The notes: generated by a model from the sequence alone, not told the origin. 64,000 nucleotides of DNA from Lineus longissimus (GCF_910592395.1 NC_088314.1:20976070-21040069); one strand, 5' to 3'; positions 1-13,486 are shown, numbered from the stretch's first letter. Made by a program: numbers and translations.

Positions 1-1700
1 ATGCTCGCTGTGGCAGGTCAATGCCAAGAACAGCACTCCACCATCCAAGCCTGAGCGACCTCAGCTAAAGCTGACACAGCTTGACCTTCAGAGAACACAT
101 ACATGGCACACCAGCACTTCAAGTCAGCTAAAACAGATGATATTTCCTTGATCAACTTGGCACTCTTGTCGATGATTAAGCTCAGGCATGTGTGAATCAC
201 ATCACATGCTGGCTTTAATGTCATAACGGCACAATCTAATCTCTAATATCTGCCTATCACAAGTTTGCTAGCTCAAGTCGACGACCAGGGACAACAAGTG
301 CTCCTTCCAATTCACCTCACTACAGTGACTGTCTTAAAGTGACTGACAAACATCTTCTCATCGAGCATGTATTAGTTCATGGACACTGCACCAGGTGTCT
401 CTACCAATAAAGGACGACTATGATACGCATCAACATGAACCACCTGCCACATAAATACCCGAGTTGTAAAAGCCCCTCTTTGATTAGCTTAGCTATAGTG
501 TTAGCATCATTCAAAACGCAAAAAACCACAATAGATGTAAGTGTGGCCTCCATCGGATCAGGAATCTTCAACGACATCAGTATGGCTGTGAAAGTCAAAC
601 CTTGGTTCCTAACAAGGTCTGGAGGCCAGGATGATTATCATGGACTTTAAGGATTACAAGAACACTAATGTAACATATCACTCCCCAGGCCTCATAAGAT
701 GGACTTAGTATTTACCTCCACCATACTAATCTGTTTTCTACTAACCTACATGTACGAAATGACATACACCATCAAAATAACTATCAGTGCCACCTATGGG
801 CAGCATCCAAATTTGCATAACCAAGATGATTGGACGAGAGTTTCACAGCAGTTTGTCATGGACAGAATGAAAAACAGAGAGAGATGTAGCCACTTTCTTA
901 AGCATGATAAGCATGAAAACAAGATAAGCAAATTGTTCACCTCAGACCTCAAATCAAAAAACCCAAATCAAAATTTAATTTGAAATATTCTGAAGTCACA
1001 TGACTTACTCTATCCCATGAGATTCTGTTTTACTTCATCAACTCATGATTGACATTGTTGATTTTTTCAATGGTTCCCTCATAACACAGAATCGTACCAT
1101 GTTTGAAACATGTAGCACAAATGAGCACCTTAAGACAACAAAGTCACCAATGAACCAATGACACAAAGCTTTTCACACACAATGAAACCGCCGTATTTTC
1201 TGAAATAGATTCCTTTTTCATTGAGACACATTCAAACATAATGCAGAGTCTCATGTCAAAATCTCATTCTCAAATTTCCCCATTTTCACACAATACCTCA
1301 GCCCCTAAGCTTATTCTTAAAAATATCAAGGTTGAGGGATAAAAATGACCCTGGTTACATAATCTGCAAAGGGTCTTACCTCGTAATGTTGTGGCCTACT
1401 GTGCCAAAAGGACTGGATAGCCATAAGAAAGTAAGTATAACCTCGTACCCTAGCGATACACGCAATACTACAGATTGCATAGATGAGTTCTTTTCAGGGT
1501 CAGTTTTTGCAAACGGCGCCATCGATCAATAAGAATATTCTCACCTTGTGAACTGAAATGACTTCAAATGTGAAGCTTTTAACCATCCAACTTAGCCTGA
1601 CGAAACCTCCCTATTTATAACACATGACCTTCACAGTTACACAGACAGTAAACATCAAGTTAAGTTGGACCCATGATTGTTTTGTAATGATCACTGAGTG

Positions 1701-1762
1701 CCCAGTCCCCACCCACCCAACCCACCCACATCCCCACCCAACCCACCCACATCCCCACCCAG
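1701..1762. repeat. CCCAC/CCCAT-rich simple repeat
   Basis: An imperfect array of CCCACC and CCCACAT units about 60 bp long. It opens a proline/histidine-rich frame on one strand and a glycine/tryptophan-rich frame on the other, which explains the short ORFs here. It is not coding. Confidence 0.8.
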
Positions 1763-4043
1763 GCCACCTTAGCCAAATATCTCCATATTTCAAAGCCAAC
1801 GCGATGCTAGCCGTAGAATCCAGTCCACAGCGTTGTTCACCACGGGGACTATAAGACCATTTCCAGCGACACGTATCAACATCAGTTACTGATGGATGTC
1901 TTTAACAACTTTGGATGTGTCACTAATGCCATCACTGTGTGACACAATGTTCAACTGAGCAAACCAGACCTAAATTTTGTTTGCCCCATGGGTAGCCTAC
2001 CTATCAATTCAAAGCTCCTTAGACAAAGAAGGACTTAGGCCACCATCTTACAGACCTTTGTGACCTTGAAAAGAAGGTTAAGGTCGAACAGAGCACATCT
2101 GGCCATATGGTTCCCCGTGGTGCATGGATCACCAAATCAGGGAGCTTACAATACAGCGTGTCCCAAAAACACACCACCAACATCTTGGCCAGTGTTTTTG
2201 TCTCAGACAAGCTATTGCAGCAAAACCCTTCATTCAACAATCACTGACTGTCACATTTTGGCTCTAGTGACAATGGCTTCGCATGTTGTAACATAAACCC
2301 CACCAGGGTTAAGGACCTTTTGGGTGGAAATGACATGGCAGTGACTTCTCAAGTCACTGCAACAGCTGAATGATTGTTGAAGCAAGGGTTTTGTTAGCCA
2401 AGGCTTCTGTTCCAGAAGAGTACAGGACCTGACAGAGGACACCTCATCATATCTAGTCCTGTACTCCTGAACATCGCCCTGAGGAAGACATTGTAATACT
2501 CATACACTCAAACTCACCCAAACTTGATAAAACTCACGAATATCTCGAGCCGCGAATGCCGCAACTTGCAACTGCATTCGATTGGAGACATTGCTGGGCA
2601 TTTTTCACAAGGGTAGTTTCCTTCACATTTCCATCAAAACGTCCAAGTCCATCATGGCACGAGGCCGCAAGGACTTGACGTGATTTTGAGAAGAAACTTC
2701 AAAACTTGTTAACCCAACTCCTCGAGCATCACTCAGGTTTGAATACAGGTTTATAAATTTAGAATTTTACCATATTTGAGCAAACCAAGCTTGATCTGAA
2801 TCATCCACGATTGTATTGTCCAGCAGTACATTGACCCTGACCTTGGGAAGGTCACACCACTTCCCAAGGTCACGCTTACTCTTCCCCCTACTCGGAGGTA
2901 AAGGGCAGGTGAGCCAAGGAAACTAACCGATGTTTATCATTATCTTAACCCCTGCTGTGCCACACTTAAACTGTGCAAAAAGATTTACAGTTGCTATCAA
3001 AAATCCCATTTTGTCAAACACAAAATATGTGTGTATATATATGAATTACAAACTGTTGAGGATGATGTTCACTTTCTTCTGTGATGTCAACACCCTCAGT
3101 TTTCAAACATTGCTATGAATTTGGGATATTTCACCACATAACAGTCTTAGCACAAAAAGGGTTAAAAGAACTTGCAAACAACTGGCTGTTTCCTATTTAC
3201 ATTGAGTTCCCGGGAACAAATTAAGAAAATCACCCAAAAATAAAATAATTGTTTCAAGGTTTAGGATTCCCGAACCTTACGTTTCCAAATCTGAGTAACA
3301 GCATGTAATGAAAGTTTGAAAATAAGAAACATTTGGTAGAATTGACTAGACTTTTCCCTCGGATGATTTTCGAGACCCGTTCCCGTCAGGACCATTGGGA
3401 TGACAGTCTTGACATCTGCCTCCAGACAAACTGTGACATGACAGAACACAGATCTCGAGTGGTCTGACCGTCATATGAACTGGAGCTGACAAACACCTTT
3501 TAGTGAACATTCAAATCTTGTGAAAAGGTGTCAAGATTTTCCCAATGGTCCCAAGTCGATGAAATTGGTGCCTTACAAATGCAAGGCGAAAGCAGGCATG
3601 ATGGAGAAACGCTTCATTCACAGAGCCAAGCGACGGCTGGTCTGGTTGCAGATTGACAACTGAAGACAAAGTACGGCTAATTACTCACATAAAAACTCCC
3701 ATGACCTCGATCTTCCACCAATGCAACACGGCTTTGATACTGAGGAGTTTAAATACCTCAAGAAGAAGATGGTGAAAACAGTGTCTCCTCCACGATGCCC
3801 GCCCTCGTATAAACGTTGTGTCCTCCTCTAACACGTCTCACAACTTGTCTTGGACGCACAGACTTCTCAACTTTGGGTGGACACAACAAGAGTGCAATTT
3901 TTTATTTGGGGCTTTTGTCAAACGAGCACAAGGGACGTCTGCTCAGGTATTGATGAATCAGATGCCTTGTAAGCCCCATGGCACATACTTTCTGAGCTGA
4001 ACAAGCATATTAGGCATTTTCTGATTGGTCAATCCTGACCAGA

Positions 4044-4063
4044 CCCCCCCCCCCCCCCCCCCC
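4044..4063. repeat. Poly-C tract (20 nt)
   Basis: An uninterrupted run of 20 cytosines. Its length is likely polymorphic and prone to sequencing error. On the minus strand it reads as poly-G. Confidence 0.9.
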
Positions 4064-5553
4064 AAATACCTGCTAAAGAAAAGTGGCGAATGAAAATGTT
4101 GGTCCAGCCAAGGATGATCAGCCCGCAGTCCAAACAAACACCACCAGTACAAGTTTGAGATGAACCTCACTCTCAAAATGTCTCCTATAGAAAGCAAAGC
4201 CATGCAAAATGACGGGTAGGCCCCACTCAGATCAGATAATCTCCAGCTCTACATGGAAAATGTTTTCAATTTTTTAAGATTCTGAAAAGGTACACCACAG
4301 CACTGATTCTAGTTTGGGTAGTGGAAATGATTTTCTCTCAAAACCAACAGCATCTCAGCTTGGATACTATCGTGATACTGCAGTGGGAAAACCTTTCATT
4401 TTTTATCATTTTTTTCGGTTCATATTTACCATTTTGACATAATTGGAGGGGGCGAATACAAAATCTGCTGAGACTATACCACTGCTTTCTATTCATGCAA
4501 GATAAAATAAACCATATTTTATAACATATCCTCGTCATTTCAAAGAACCATGCATTTCTTTGATAAGCTGTGTTTAAAGAAGACGTGCCTCTTTTCAAAA
4601 TGTCTTACTTCGAAACGAGAGCTTCGCCTCAATGAACAAACATCTTTTTCAGATTGAATAATTGTACATCATATTTCATCATATAACTTATAAGATCAGT
4701 GCATGCATTTGTGGTTTCATTTCTACAGTGAAACACTGCATGATAAATTAGCATCATTTCATATGTTTATGTACATGGTTAGTTTTGAATAGAAGACCTT
4801 GTGACAACAACAGTAGATCTTTCAACACTGACTATCACTTGAAGAAGCCAAACTATAACAGTGTCATCTCTATCTTTGACTTCGATCTTTAAAAACTCAA
4901 AAACACTCCACAGCCTATTTCTAACCCCAGGCATTTTTATATTGTAATGAACAGCACCATCCAATCTCCAGACAGAGTTAGAAACCTACATACCTAAGCA
5001 CCTACACTGTACTTTCACCAAAACTCCAGCACCCATAAGAATGACATATTCTGTTATTAGCTCCACAATACAGAATTCAAAAGGCTTTACGAAATCTCTT
5101 TTCAAAGAAGATTAGAGTGGGACAGATGGAGATCTCCCCCGAAAAACCAGCTCTCGTCGTCACAAGGTCAACTTAAAATGAGATTTTACACTTGTATACA
5201 TTGGATTAACTTCCTCGTTCACTTGTTTACACACTTACACAGAATATATACGAAAAGACAGGACTCGTCTTGCTGTGGCCACCGTACCATATACCTCTTT
5301 AAGCGAAAAACAAAGCTTTGTCCTGTTTTCGAAAGTTCCAAGATGTAACATGGCAACTGTACCAGCTAACGTTACCATGGTTACCTAAAGACAATGCGTA
5401 ATGATGCCATGCTGATAATAAGCTAACATGCTTATTGTTGAATTCAAAATGTGAAGGCCTGCAAAACTACAGAATCAGCTCGAAAGCTTGAAAACTGGTA
5501 GCACACCAGTGGTGCCCCCCAGCAGCCACTGAATGCACTAGCGACACCTATGA

Positions 5554-7468
5554 TCACTGACTCTCACTGTCACCATCGCTGTTGGCCGCATCTTTATCCG
5601 GTTTCTCCTTGTCTTTACCGAAGCCCTCATGATACAGCTGAGTGGCCAACACCTCACCGGTTGAGATCGTCTGACAGCCGATATCACGGCACCGAGGTTC
5701 GTTGGTTTCCCCATTCTGGGCAGCATCCTTATGGTTAGTAAAGGACTTGTGCTTGATCGGGCTGACAACGTCACTCGGATCTGGAAGCTGGATGTAATCA
5801 GGAAGGGCCTTATGGACGTCTTCCATGGAAGATGCGTACATGAAGTAATTCTCCGGCACCATGCTGATTGACGGGCTGATCTCGGGAAGGTCAGACGTGG
5901 AGCGGATGCGTGAGTGATCGTTTGAGCGGTTGTTCCAAACTGGTACACTGCCCGTGCCAGAAGGTGTTGCATCATTAAACGGGTCATCCTTTAACTGTTT
6001 CATGATCTCCGCAGGATCAAAATCGTTCGGAAGCAGACGTGAGATTTCTTCCTCGATGCTTGTCGATGGTGACACAGGACCCGAGCTATAGCTGTCACCA
6101 AATGTGACAGTTCGGTCTGAATCAGAATGCACCTCTCCGTCACGCCAGATCTGTGTAGCTTTCCATTTCGCACGGCTATCTTTCGGTGCCAGAACTGCAT
6201 TAAAGTTCAACATCTCACCAATCTGAAAATCACGTTGTAAATCCTCGCACTGCTGAGTATAGATTGAGCGGTCGAAAAATACATGTTCATGCTTGCCAAG
6301 GTCAATGATCCCCCAGAGTTTCGCGACGTGAAATATCTTGCCCCTACGGTTGGTCAGAGTCTGTGCGCTCTGACCTTGAGGGCGACTCCCCGTGATTATC
6401 ACATGAAGTTTTGGTGTTTTTTTAATCCCAACGTATTCTTCCTCGTCGATCGTGAACATGTTCTGGTTCTTCATTAAGAACTCCTCTAGTTCTGTTTTTG
6501 TCCACCCGATGGTGTTCCTGACACTCTCTACGGCCTGACTGAAGTGACCTGTCAGGTTGTGCAGTTTGATCTTACCCTTCTTCTCAATGATGCTCTTGAT
6601 GTACATGACGGCCTTGTATTCGTTTGCTGTCATGGTGATGGGACCCGGTTTGTTGGTGCTGGGCGTCGTTGGAGTAGCCAGAGGAGTCATGTTTGGCGTC
6701 TTTGGAAGTGGAGTAATCGGGTTGCTATGGGAACGCTGGGCAAACTTGAGATTCTTTGGTCGCACGGGTGGTTTACTGAAAGAGTCAGACTTTCTCAGGT
6801 GGTTAGTGTTGTAAGAGGCACTAGAAAAGCTGTCCCGAAGGCCGACTAACTCACCCTGCACTTCGAAAACGTGCGGGTGTTTGAGAAGAAACTTCTTAAA
6901 CTCGTTCTGTGGACCAACAATGTTACGGACTTCGACTGGAGCTTGTGAAAGATGGCCGGCCAAGCTCTTGATCTGACACCACTTCTCGTCCTTCTTAGCG
7001 AGACGATTCTGGAAGAAGAGTACCGCCTCCGTCTCGAGAGAAAGGTCTGTCACTGTCCGCGACGGCGTCGTTGGTGTATTTGAATTCAGCGATGATGACG
7101 ATGACGAATTAGAAAGAGCAGGTGCTGGTGCCGAACCGCTGTCGTTTAACGAGATGAGGTTGCCGTTCACTTGAAACAACGATGGATACTTCAGAAGGAA
7201 TTTACGAAGTCCTGCCTCGTTTCCCCCGGCAGCTGTGCGCATCTCCGGCGAGAATGTTCGACTGCCGAACCTTCCCGCCATCTGGCTGATCGAAAGTGGT
7301 CCGTTGCTGTTCATGAGGACCTCGAGAAAGTACAACATCGCTTTGTGTCCGGGATCTTCTGCCATGTCGGTTTCGGTTTTGTTATCGTCTGCCTCTTCTT
7401 CTTCTCGATGCTGCGGTTGCTGTTGGTTACGGGGGGTGAAAATCTTGCTGAGAAAGTTTAGTTCAGGC
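5554..7468 (-). CDS. Egalitarian-type triple winged-helix protein with cold-shock/S1-like segment
   Basis: This is a single long exon. The first ATG is at 7365 and the stop at 5554, giving 603 aa. Three similar units of about 65 residues lie at roughly 8-74, 110-176 and 248-315. Each ends in a pattern like FLLKxPxxFxVxGxLxxL, preceded by AGRFG, AGHLS or TGHFS; this matches the winged-helix repeats known from Egalitarian-like proteins. Residues about 340-410 (GKIFHVAKLWGIIDLG... then HVFFDRS) resemble a cold-shock/S1 nucleic-acid-binding fold. The tail (about 415-603) is acidic and Ser/Pro-rich, likely disordered. By family knowledge such proteins act in RNA binding or mRNP transport. The 3'-5' exonuclease domain of classical Egalitarian is absent. 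The frame stays open upstream of the ATG to a good splice acceptor (pyrimidine tract then CAG) just after 7468, so an upstream exon, coding or 5'UTR, is expected. Exact orthology is uncertain. Confidence 0.85.
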
Positions 7469-7471
7469 CTG

Positions 7472-8968
7472 CAAAGATAGAGGGAGAAACTTTAGAATGA
7501 TGCAAGCAATCTGACATGAGACAGGCCTCTTGCTGAAAATAATGAAAATGTTAAATTCATCATCTGAAAAATAACACTTTTTTTTATCTAGTATTTCATT
7601 GCCGTCAACCATTTGTGACATTCACTAAGAAAGGGGTTGTCCATAAAACAAGAGTGTGACCCCCTTCCCTCTACCCAGGTACTAATTAGTTCTTCACGCA
7701 AAGTGTCTATTAGCCAGTGGGTCTCCCTACAAGAGTCAGGCCTACAGGCAGAGGAGAACATTTTTCCCCCCAGATTAGCCTCTACCCACACCCTCAGCAG
7801 GCAACCTTTATAATTGGCTTTGAGCCAATCACCAGGGAGGCAGCCAGCAAATGTAAATTGCAAGCAGCAAAAAAATTGGGAAAATTTCAAGAATTTTCCA
7901 ACCATGGAGCTAGCCTTAGATACATTTCAACAGGATCGCACCTAACCAATTTAGAAAATGAATTACCCACGAGGCTAGGCAGAGGTGTTTGGGAAAGTTG
8001 GCACGAGGAAGCCTACGAACCACAGACAACAGATGTTGAGTAGAACGTTAAGCACTGCGTAGTTACGGCAGACATCTTGAGTCTCCATCGAGAACATACC
8101 TGGGGGTAGATGCCATCATGGTGCCTCTGATGGATGTTGTCCAGTCCCGAATCAAGAAATACCTTGTCAACTCACTACACTACAAAAATATCACAATATC
8201 GAAGTGATTTAACAAGGAAAACTACGAAAACCAGAGATCGGATGTAAAGAAATGGGATGTGTATCCCATGATTCTCCCTCTGGATGTGTTCCAGCCAGAT
8301 TCTTAGCATAGTTAGACTGCTAACACTATGCTATCAACCGTAGAAATATACAAGTTCTTCAGGATGTTAGCCTAGTACCTGCAGGGAGGGGGTCATCTCA
8401 AACTTCATGAAAACACCATCTCCCTTCCAGAATATCTTTGAGCCATCCTCCTCTCACATGACCAGTACTAGAACAATGCCCCTCGGCCATGCCAGCTGGC
8501 AGAGGTTGATGGGCAATCATTTGATGACACTGTTCCATCCCTGCTTGCACAGGCCTCCTTGGATTAGAGTTGGCCTTTCATAATATAGACCTTTTCCTCC
8601 TCTAGTCCCATGAAACCTCAAGACTCAGTTATAAAGATTGAAACTTCTACATTTTGAGTTTAAAGCGAAATGCTTTTTTGTCCTGACAGGGTTGAGATGG
8701 TCCCACAACTCTAAAGAGTTGATGTTCAACACCTGAAGCTTAGCCTGAAGTCAGCATCACATTTCACCACAGGGCCTACTCAAGTCAGTTTACTATGGAT
8801 TGGGGTCCAGGAAGTAACCTTCTCAGGTGATTCCAGCCCATCCTTACCGGGATTACCCATGTATATCTCTATACACTGGGCCAGGATTAACATCCTCAGG
8901 TTGTGATTACATCTAGTTAGCCTAGGAAAGATGATGCCAAGAGGGTTCGAGGGTTACAATTATACCCA
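7472..8968. other. Probable intron/intergenic sequence
   Basis: This lies upstream of the acceptor of the winged-helix gene. Overlapping ORFs of about 105 codons on both strands at 7588-8043 have no recognisable protein features, and I read them as chance or transposon debris. No exon with good splice sites was found. Confidence 0.4.
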
Positions 8969-9206
8969 GAGGCGAATCTGATGCCATGGTCAGTGATTCA
9001 ACGAGGTGAATCTGATGCCATGGTCAGTGATTCAACGAGGTGAATTTGATGCCATGGTCAGTGATTCAACGAGGTGAATCTGATGCCATGGTCAGTGATT
9101 CAACGAGGTGAATTTGATGCCATGGTCAGTGATTCAACGAGGTGAATCTGATGCCATGGTCAGTGATTCAACGAGGTGAATCTGATGCCATGGTCAGTGA
9201 TTCAAC
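8969..9206. repeat. 34-bp minisatellite, 7 copies
   Basis: Seven tandem copies of a 34-bp unit containing GATGCCATGGTCAGTGATTC span 238 bp. Copies differ mainly at one C/T position (AATCTG or AATTTG). There are no spacers, so this is not CRISPR-like. It lies between the winged-helix gene and the Tc1 element. Confidence 0.95.
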
Positions 9207-11852
9207 ATACTGGCAATAGTTTCTTTTCGACTTGACAGAATTCTTGTGACATTTGAAACAGTTACAGAATATTAGAAGGTGAAGTCAGACCTATTTATCA
9301 TGGAACTGAGACATAGCCATAACAAGACCTATTTGTAAAGGGTTAAATCACTTTGAAAAGAACAATATTATTGGTTAGTTATTATTATTACACCTGATTA
9401 TTTGTGCGGCGCTTGAATTTATATCGATAAGAATGTGGCTCTCAAAGCTTGTTGATTCCGAGAAATACAACAACGGAATATTCAGGTGGTTGATCAAATG
9501 AATCATAAAAATACAGTGAAATTCAGACCAAACATCAGGGAAACTCTATGCCAGCCTCCTTGAGGGCTGATTGAGAGGCCTCGGCAGACCCATTAACCCT
9601 TTGAGGACTCACTCACGTCATGAGGCAAACTTGGCCTTCAATCAAGCAATGATAGCAAGCTCTTGACCACTTGTGAATCTACAGCACAAACATGCATGTA
9701 CATGAGGGCATTCAATAGGCTTGTTCTGTAGGCTTAACTGAAATCTGTACCTTTTTGTGTTCAGCCAAGTGAAATAATATTTGTCTTTTTCAGACTGCCT
9801 GGCGATATTAAAGGTACATGTTGGTCTATGCGAATAAATGTTTTAGCGGGCCAAGGGTTAATGTTGACATTGTGAATCGATGAATTCAAGCTTGGAGTGG
9901 ACCAGCGGAGATAAGTAGAGGGATTGATTGAGGATCGACAGAAACAACAATGAGGCTCATTGATTGCAAGAATTCATTGAGTCCTCCACCATGTCCAGAG
10001 ATAGGGACAGGACCAAGGTCAGTACTCAGTAAAATCATGAATGAGAGGAAGCCAATCTTGCTAATGTTGTTTTTTGGTGCCGTAGGCAGGAGAATAGTTT
10101 TCTACTCCATGTTGGACGATTATGATTTCTCTTCAAGGCATGCAAGGTGCATGTTGGAGAGAGAGACAGGAGTGTGCTGTCTGGTGTTTTTATAAACCCA
10201 GTAAACTAATGCCGGATTCCAGATTCTGATGTCATGTCTCTTGAAGTGGTCCCTGCACCAGGGATAGTCCTACATGTATATTCCTGTCAATGGAGGTCCA
10301 AATGCTCACTACAAACATCAAGACTACCGGAAAGTTACGCTTTGGCACACATGGATATTGAAAGCTGAATTATGAATGAGAACTTTACACAAGGCCATCA
10401 ACTTAATTGGCTTGCGAGAGAAATTGGTCATTCTAGACAATTACTGTCAAGTAACTCATTCCAAGAGCACACATTTCATGATAATTGAATGATATTCAAT
10501 GTACTATTACTAATACTTCACAGAGAATCCATTGTCATAACACCATTGAAATGGGATTGAAAATGACAACAATCACACACAGTGTTCTTTGGAAGGGTAG
10601 GCCATACAGTGAGAGCTCGTGTGGCCTTGGAACCATCACAATATGGTGACAAATCCTGTCACCAGCAAGACACATCTTTTTTTGGTTATCGTTAATCGTA
10701 GATGGTTCACACCATGAATTAACTAGAAATAGGATGAAAACAACACAACTCTATCCTGAATTGCACAACCAAAAAGACGCACCTTTCCGAGAGAGATCCA
10801 GTTGAAAGTTTGACAAAACGGAGAGGTCTTCCACTCCCACTGGCCTTCCATTCAACTGTTGGCCCTCAACTACAACAAATAGGCCTTCATACACTTCCGG
10901 GACATTTCACAGCAGTCACAAACAGGCTTTAAGTGTCGTGTTAATTCATGGTTGGTATTCAAGGGTTTTAAACTGGGCTTCGTTAGAAAATATGCCACGA
11001 ATGTAATTGAGTTATTTTTGGAAATAACGAGGCAAGAACAGCTTACTTGGTGTACATAGCCCAGTACATGCTGTCATACAATTAAACCCTGCTTTGTTTT
11101 CTCTTAGATTCGGTTTCTAGAAAAGTACATGAACACTTTCTAAGAAGACAATCAGCCCTGGGACAAAGAAGATGATTCAAGGTGACTGTCCTTATGAGAC
11201 TTCCCTGACTCTCCAACATGTTTAGCTCACACTGTACCAGTTGAGAGCCAAAATAAACCTAAGTGTAAGTGCAAGAGTGCAGCTACGGGGTCTTTGGTTT
11301 ACTGCTGGTTTAATGTCAGCCTGAACTGAACCTCCATAACCTCCTCTCTTTAGTGTAAGGAAGTCTGAGGAGATGTATTGGACAGGTTGAATCTAAAAGT
11401 TGAGGTTCAAGATGGGTTACTGCAGGACAAATACAGCTTCCTCCCACTGGTGTGATAAAGGCTTGAGCAAAGGTCTTCAATTTTTCTGTAATCTCAAGCT
11501 ATATACCTCTGTCAGAAGTAATGTTGTTAAAAGCAAGATTGATCACGTGGGAATACATGAAGCAAGCCTTCCCACAAGTCAGCAAGGCCTAGGATTACTG
11601 AGGGATTGGCCTACAATCATTCAGCAAAAGGAAAGCCTATGTTTTGCAAAGGGACAAATTAAACTTTAAATAGGCCTAGTGCTGACGCATCATTCTCCAC
11701 CAAGAAACAAGGACTTAGAGTTTAGACGACTGCACTAACAATAGGAGGAAATAATACAACTTTAATTTTGTGAGTGGTATATATCAGGCTCAGAACAACA
11801 CCTATTCTGAGGGATCAGATACAAACTGCCATTAAACATGTTTGTACCAGTA
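9207..11852. other. No gene seen
   Basis: AT-rich non-coding sequence. The longest ORFs (81 and 89 codons, + strand) lack domain features, and I see no convincing exon. It is probably intergenic, or intronic to the winged-helix gene if its first exon lies near 17.2 kb. Confidence 0.4.
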
Positions 11853-12220
11853 CAATCTCGGTCAGAAGTTATTAACCACCTGATATTTGTAAATTACTCC
11901 GTTATTCCCCAATATTTTTTCACCAATTTCTGATGCATGGTAGTTAGGTCATTTGTCCATCATTTGGCAAAATGATTTTTCTGATCAATGGGCGGACTTC
12001 GGTTTTGTCGTTGTTCAAAGATTACCGGTCCAATTGAGATTTTCTTAAACTCTGCAATTCCTGAAAATTTTCACCTGTAACATCTTCTTGTTACTGCATA
12101 GATGGATATTACCATCAAACATTTTCAAAATATTTGATTTTTTAACGTGAAAATGGCAACTTTGTTGGGATTTTGGCACTCTGTTTCTGTGTCCAGTGAA
12201 CAGCACTCCGAGATGACCCC
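11853..12220 (+). repeat. Left terminal inverted repeat of the Tc1 element
   Basis: This 368-bp arm is the reverse complement of 14040-14407. It begins immediately after the TA target site. Confidence 0.93.
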
Positions 12221-12466
12221 CTTTCTATAGTTTGGTTTAGTGGTTTTCCTAGACTTCATCAGTTTCATAATTGACATCCTGATTGAATGGTTGAAACTGA
12301 CCTGCATTCATCCTTTAGGAAGAACATGGCATGGGGTTGTAAGATCGCCTATTATATTAGGCCTTGGCCATTGAAAATACTCTCAGTATCTCCTGAATAG
12401 CCAGGATGAACCTGGAAAGCACCCAAGTTTTGATCTGTTCAGTCTGCTGTCAACACATGTTTTGAT

Positions 12467-13486
12467 ATGCCGAGGACACATGGCTCAAGAGAACTTTCTG
12501 AGTATCAGAAAGGTCAGTTGATGTCATTGAAAGCTGCAGGGAGGAGTAATCGAAATGTGGCAAGGGAAATTGGTTGTTCTCATGCAACAGTGCAATTTTG
12601 GTGGACCCGCTTCCACAATGAAGGAAATCTTCATCGCCGAGAAAGACCAGGTGCCCCAAAATGCACCACTGAACGAGAGGATAGACAGCTTGTTAGGCAA
12701 TCGAGGATGCATCCGTTCAAAAATGTGAAATCCTTAAGAAATGATGTGGGTTTGAGGGCCAGCCTTTCAACTGTTAAGCGGCGCCTCAGAGTGGCAGGAC
12801 TAAACGGTTGCATTGCAGCACAGAAGGACAAACTAACTGATGCCCACAAGTTGAGCAGATACAACTTTGCAGTGGCTCATCAAGACTGGACACTTGAACA
12901 TTGGCGTCAAGTTGCATTCACTGATGAGAAGACTTTTGTCGTTGGAGATAATGGTCAAGTTTTCGTTCGCAGGCCAAAAGGCCAACGCTTTCATTCAGAA
13001 TACATCAAAATTGTTCAAAGAAGTGGTAGATTCAGCGTGCCTGTCTGGGCATGGATGAATTCACGTGGAGACGGACAGATAGTGCGTATAAATGGGAGGT
13101 TTAACCAGAATCAGTATCTGCAAGTTCTTGCAGATCAGATGGACAACATTCATCATGCTTTTCCTGACAGACTTATTTATCAACAGGATAAAAGTCCAAT
13201 ACACACAGCTAGGCGTGTTGGACAGTGGCTTCGTGACCGGGAAATTGAAGTTTTGGACTGGCCTTCTAAAGGGGCTGACATGTCGCCAATTGAAAATGTT
13301 TGGTCAAAGGTTCAGAGAGATGTGGACTTTACAAATGTTACTAATCAGGATGAACTGTGGCTTGCTGTCGAGGAAAGTTGGAATCGTCTTCGTGAGGACC
13401 ACGAGTATTGGGAGGGATTGGTTGTGTCACTTCCTGATAGAATGAGGGCTGTTATAGAATCTAGGGGTGACTGGACTAGGTTTTGA
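12467..13486 (+). CDS. Tc1/mariner-family transposase (DD34E), apparently intact
   Basis: An intronless 339-aa reading frame, the usual length for Tc1 transposases. The N-terminal part (about 10-110) has two helix-turn-helix-type DNA-binding regions; SHATVQFWWTRF fits the first. The catalytic triad is readable: D in FTDEKTF, D in IYQQDKSP, and E in SPIENVWS. Exactly 34 residues lie between the second D and the E, which defines the DD34E (Tc1) class. The C-terminal block DWPSKGADMSPIENVW is the family signature. No stop or frameshift is present. The protein would bind the terminal repeats and catalyse cut-and-paste transposition into TA sites. Activity is inferred only from the intact frame and motifs. 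Confidence 0.97.
   Translation: MPRTHGSRELSEYQKGQLMSLKAAGRSNRNVAREIGCSHATVQFWWTRFHNEGNLHRRERPGAPKCTTEREDRQLVRQSRMHPFKNVKSLRNDVGLRASLSTVKRRLRVAGLNGCIAAQKDKLTDAHKLSRYNFAVAHQDWTLEHWRQVAFTDEKTFVVGDNGQVFVRRPKGQRFHSEYIKIVQRSGRFSVPVWAWMNSRGDGQIVRINGRFNQNQYLQVLADQMDNIHHAFPDRLIYQQDKSPIHTARRVGQWLRDREIEVLDWPSKGADMSPIENVWSKVQRDVDFTNVTNQDELWLAVEESWNRLREDHEYWEGLVVSLPDRMRAVIESRGDWTRF

Larger units (their letters stand above)
1..5553. other. Gene-poor left flank; 3' side of the winged-helix gene
   Basis: I see no coding region that I can support here. The open frames are 60-90 codons, overlap on both strands, and lack splice-site support or recognisable motifs. The right end (about 5100-5553) is probably 3' untranslated sequence of the minus-strand gene that stops at 5554. 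Low-complexity patches are listed separately (C-rich repeat near 1.7 kb, poly-C near 4.05 kb). An unseen downstream exon of the winged-helix gene could lie here or left of the window, but no exonuclease-type motif was recognised. Confidence 0.5.

Noticed and set aside
18-598. Two minus-strand ORFs near the left edge sharing AKLIKE
   Set aside because: Only six shared residues, no good splice sites and no known family; treated as chance unless related species show conservation.
7588-8043. Overlapping ORFs of 105 (-) and 108 (+) codons
   Set aside because: Open on both strands with no family features; probably chance or an old repeat.
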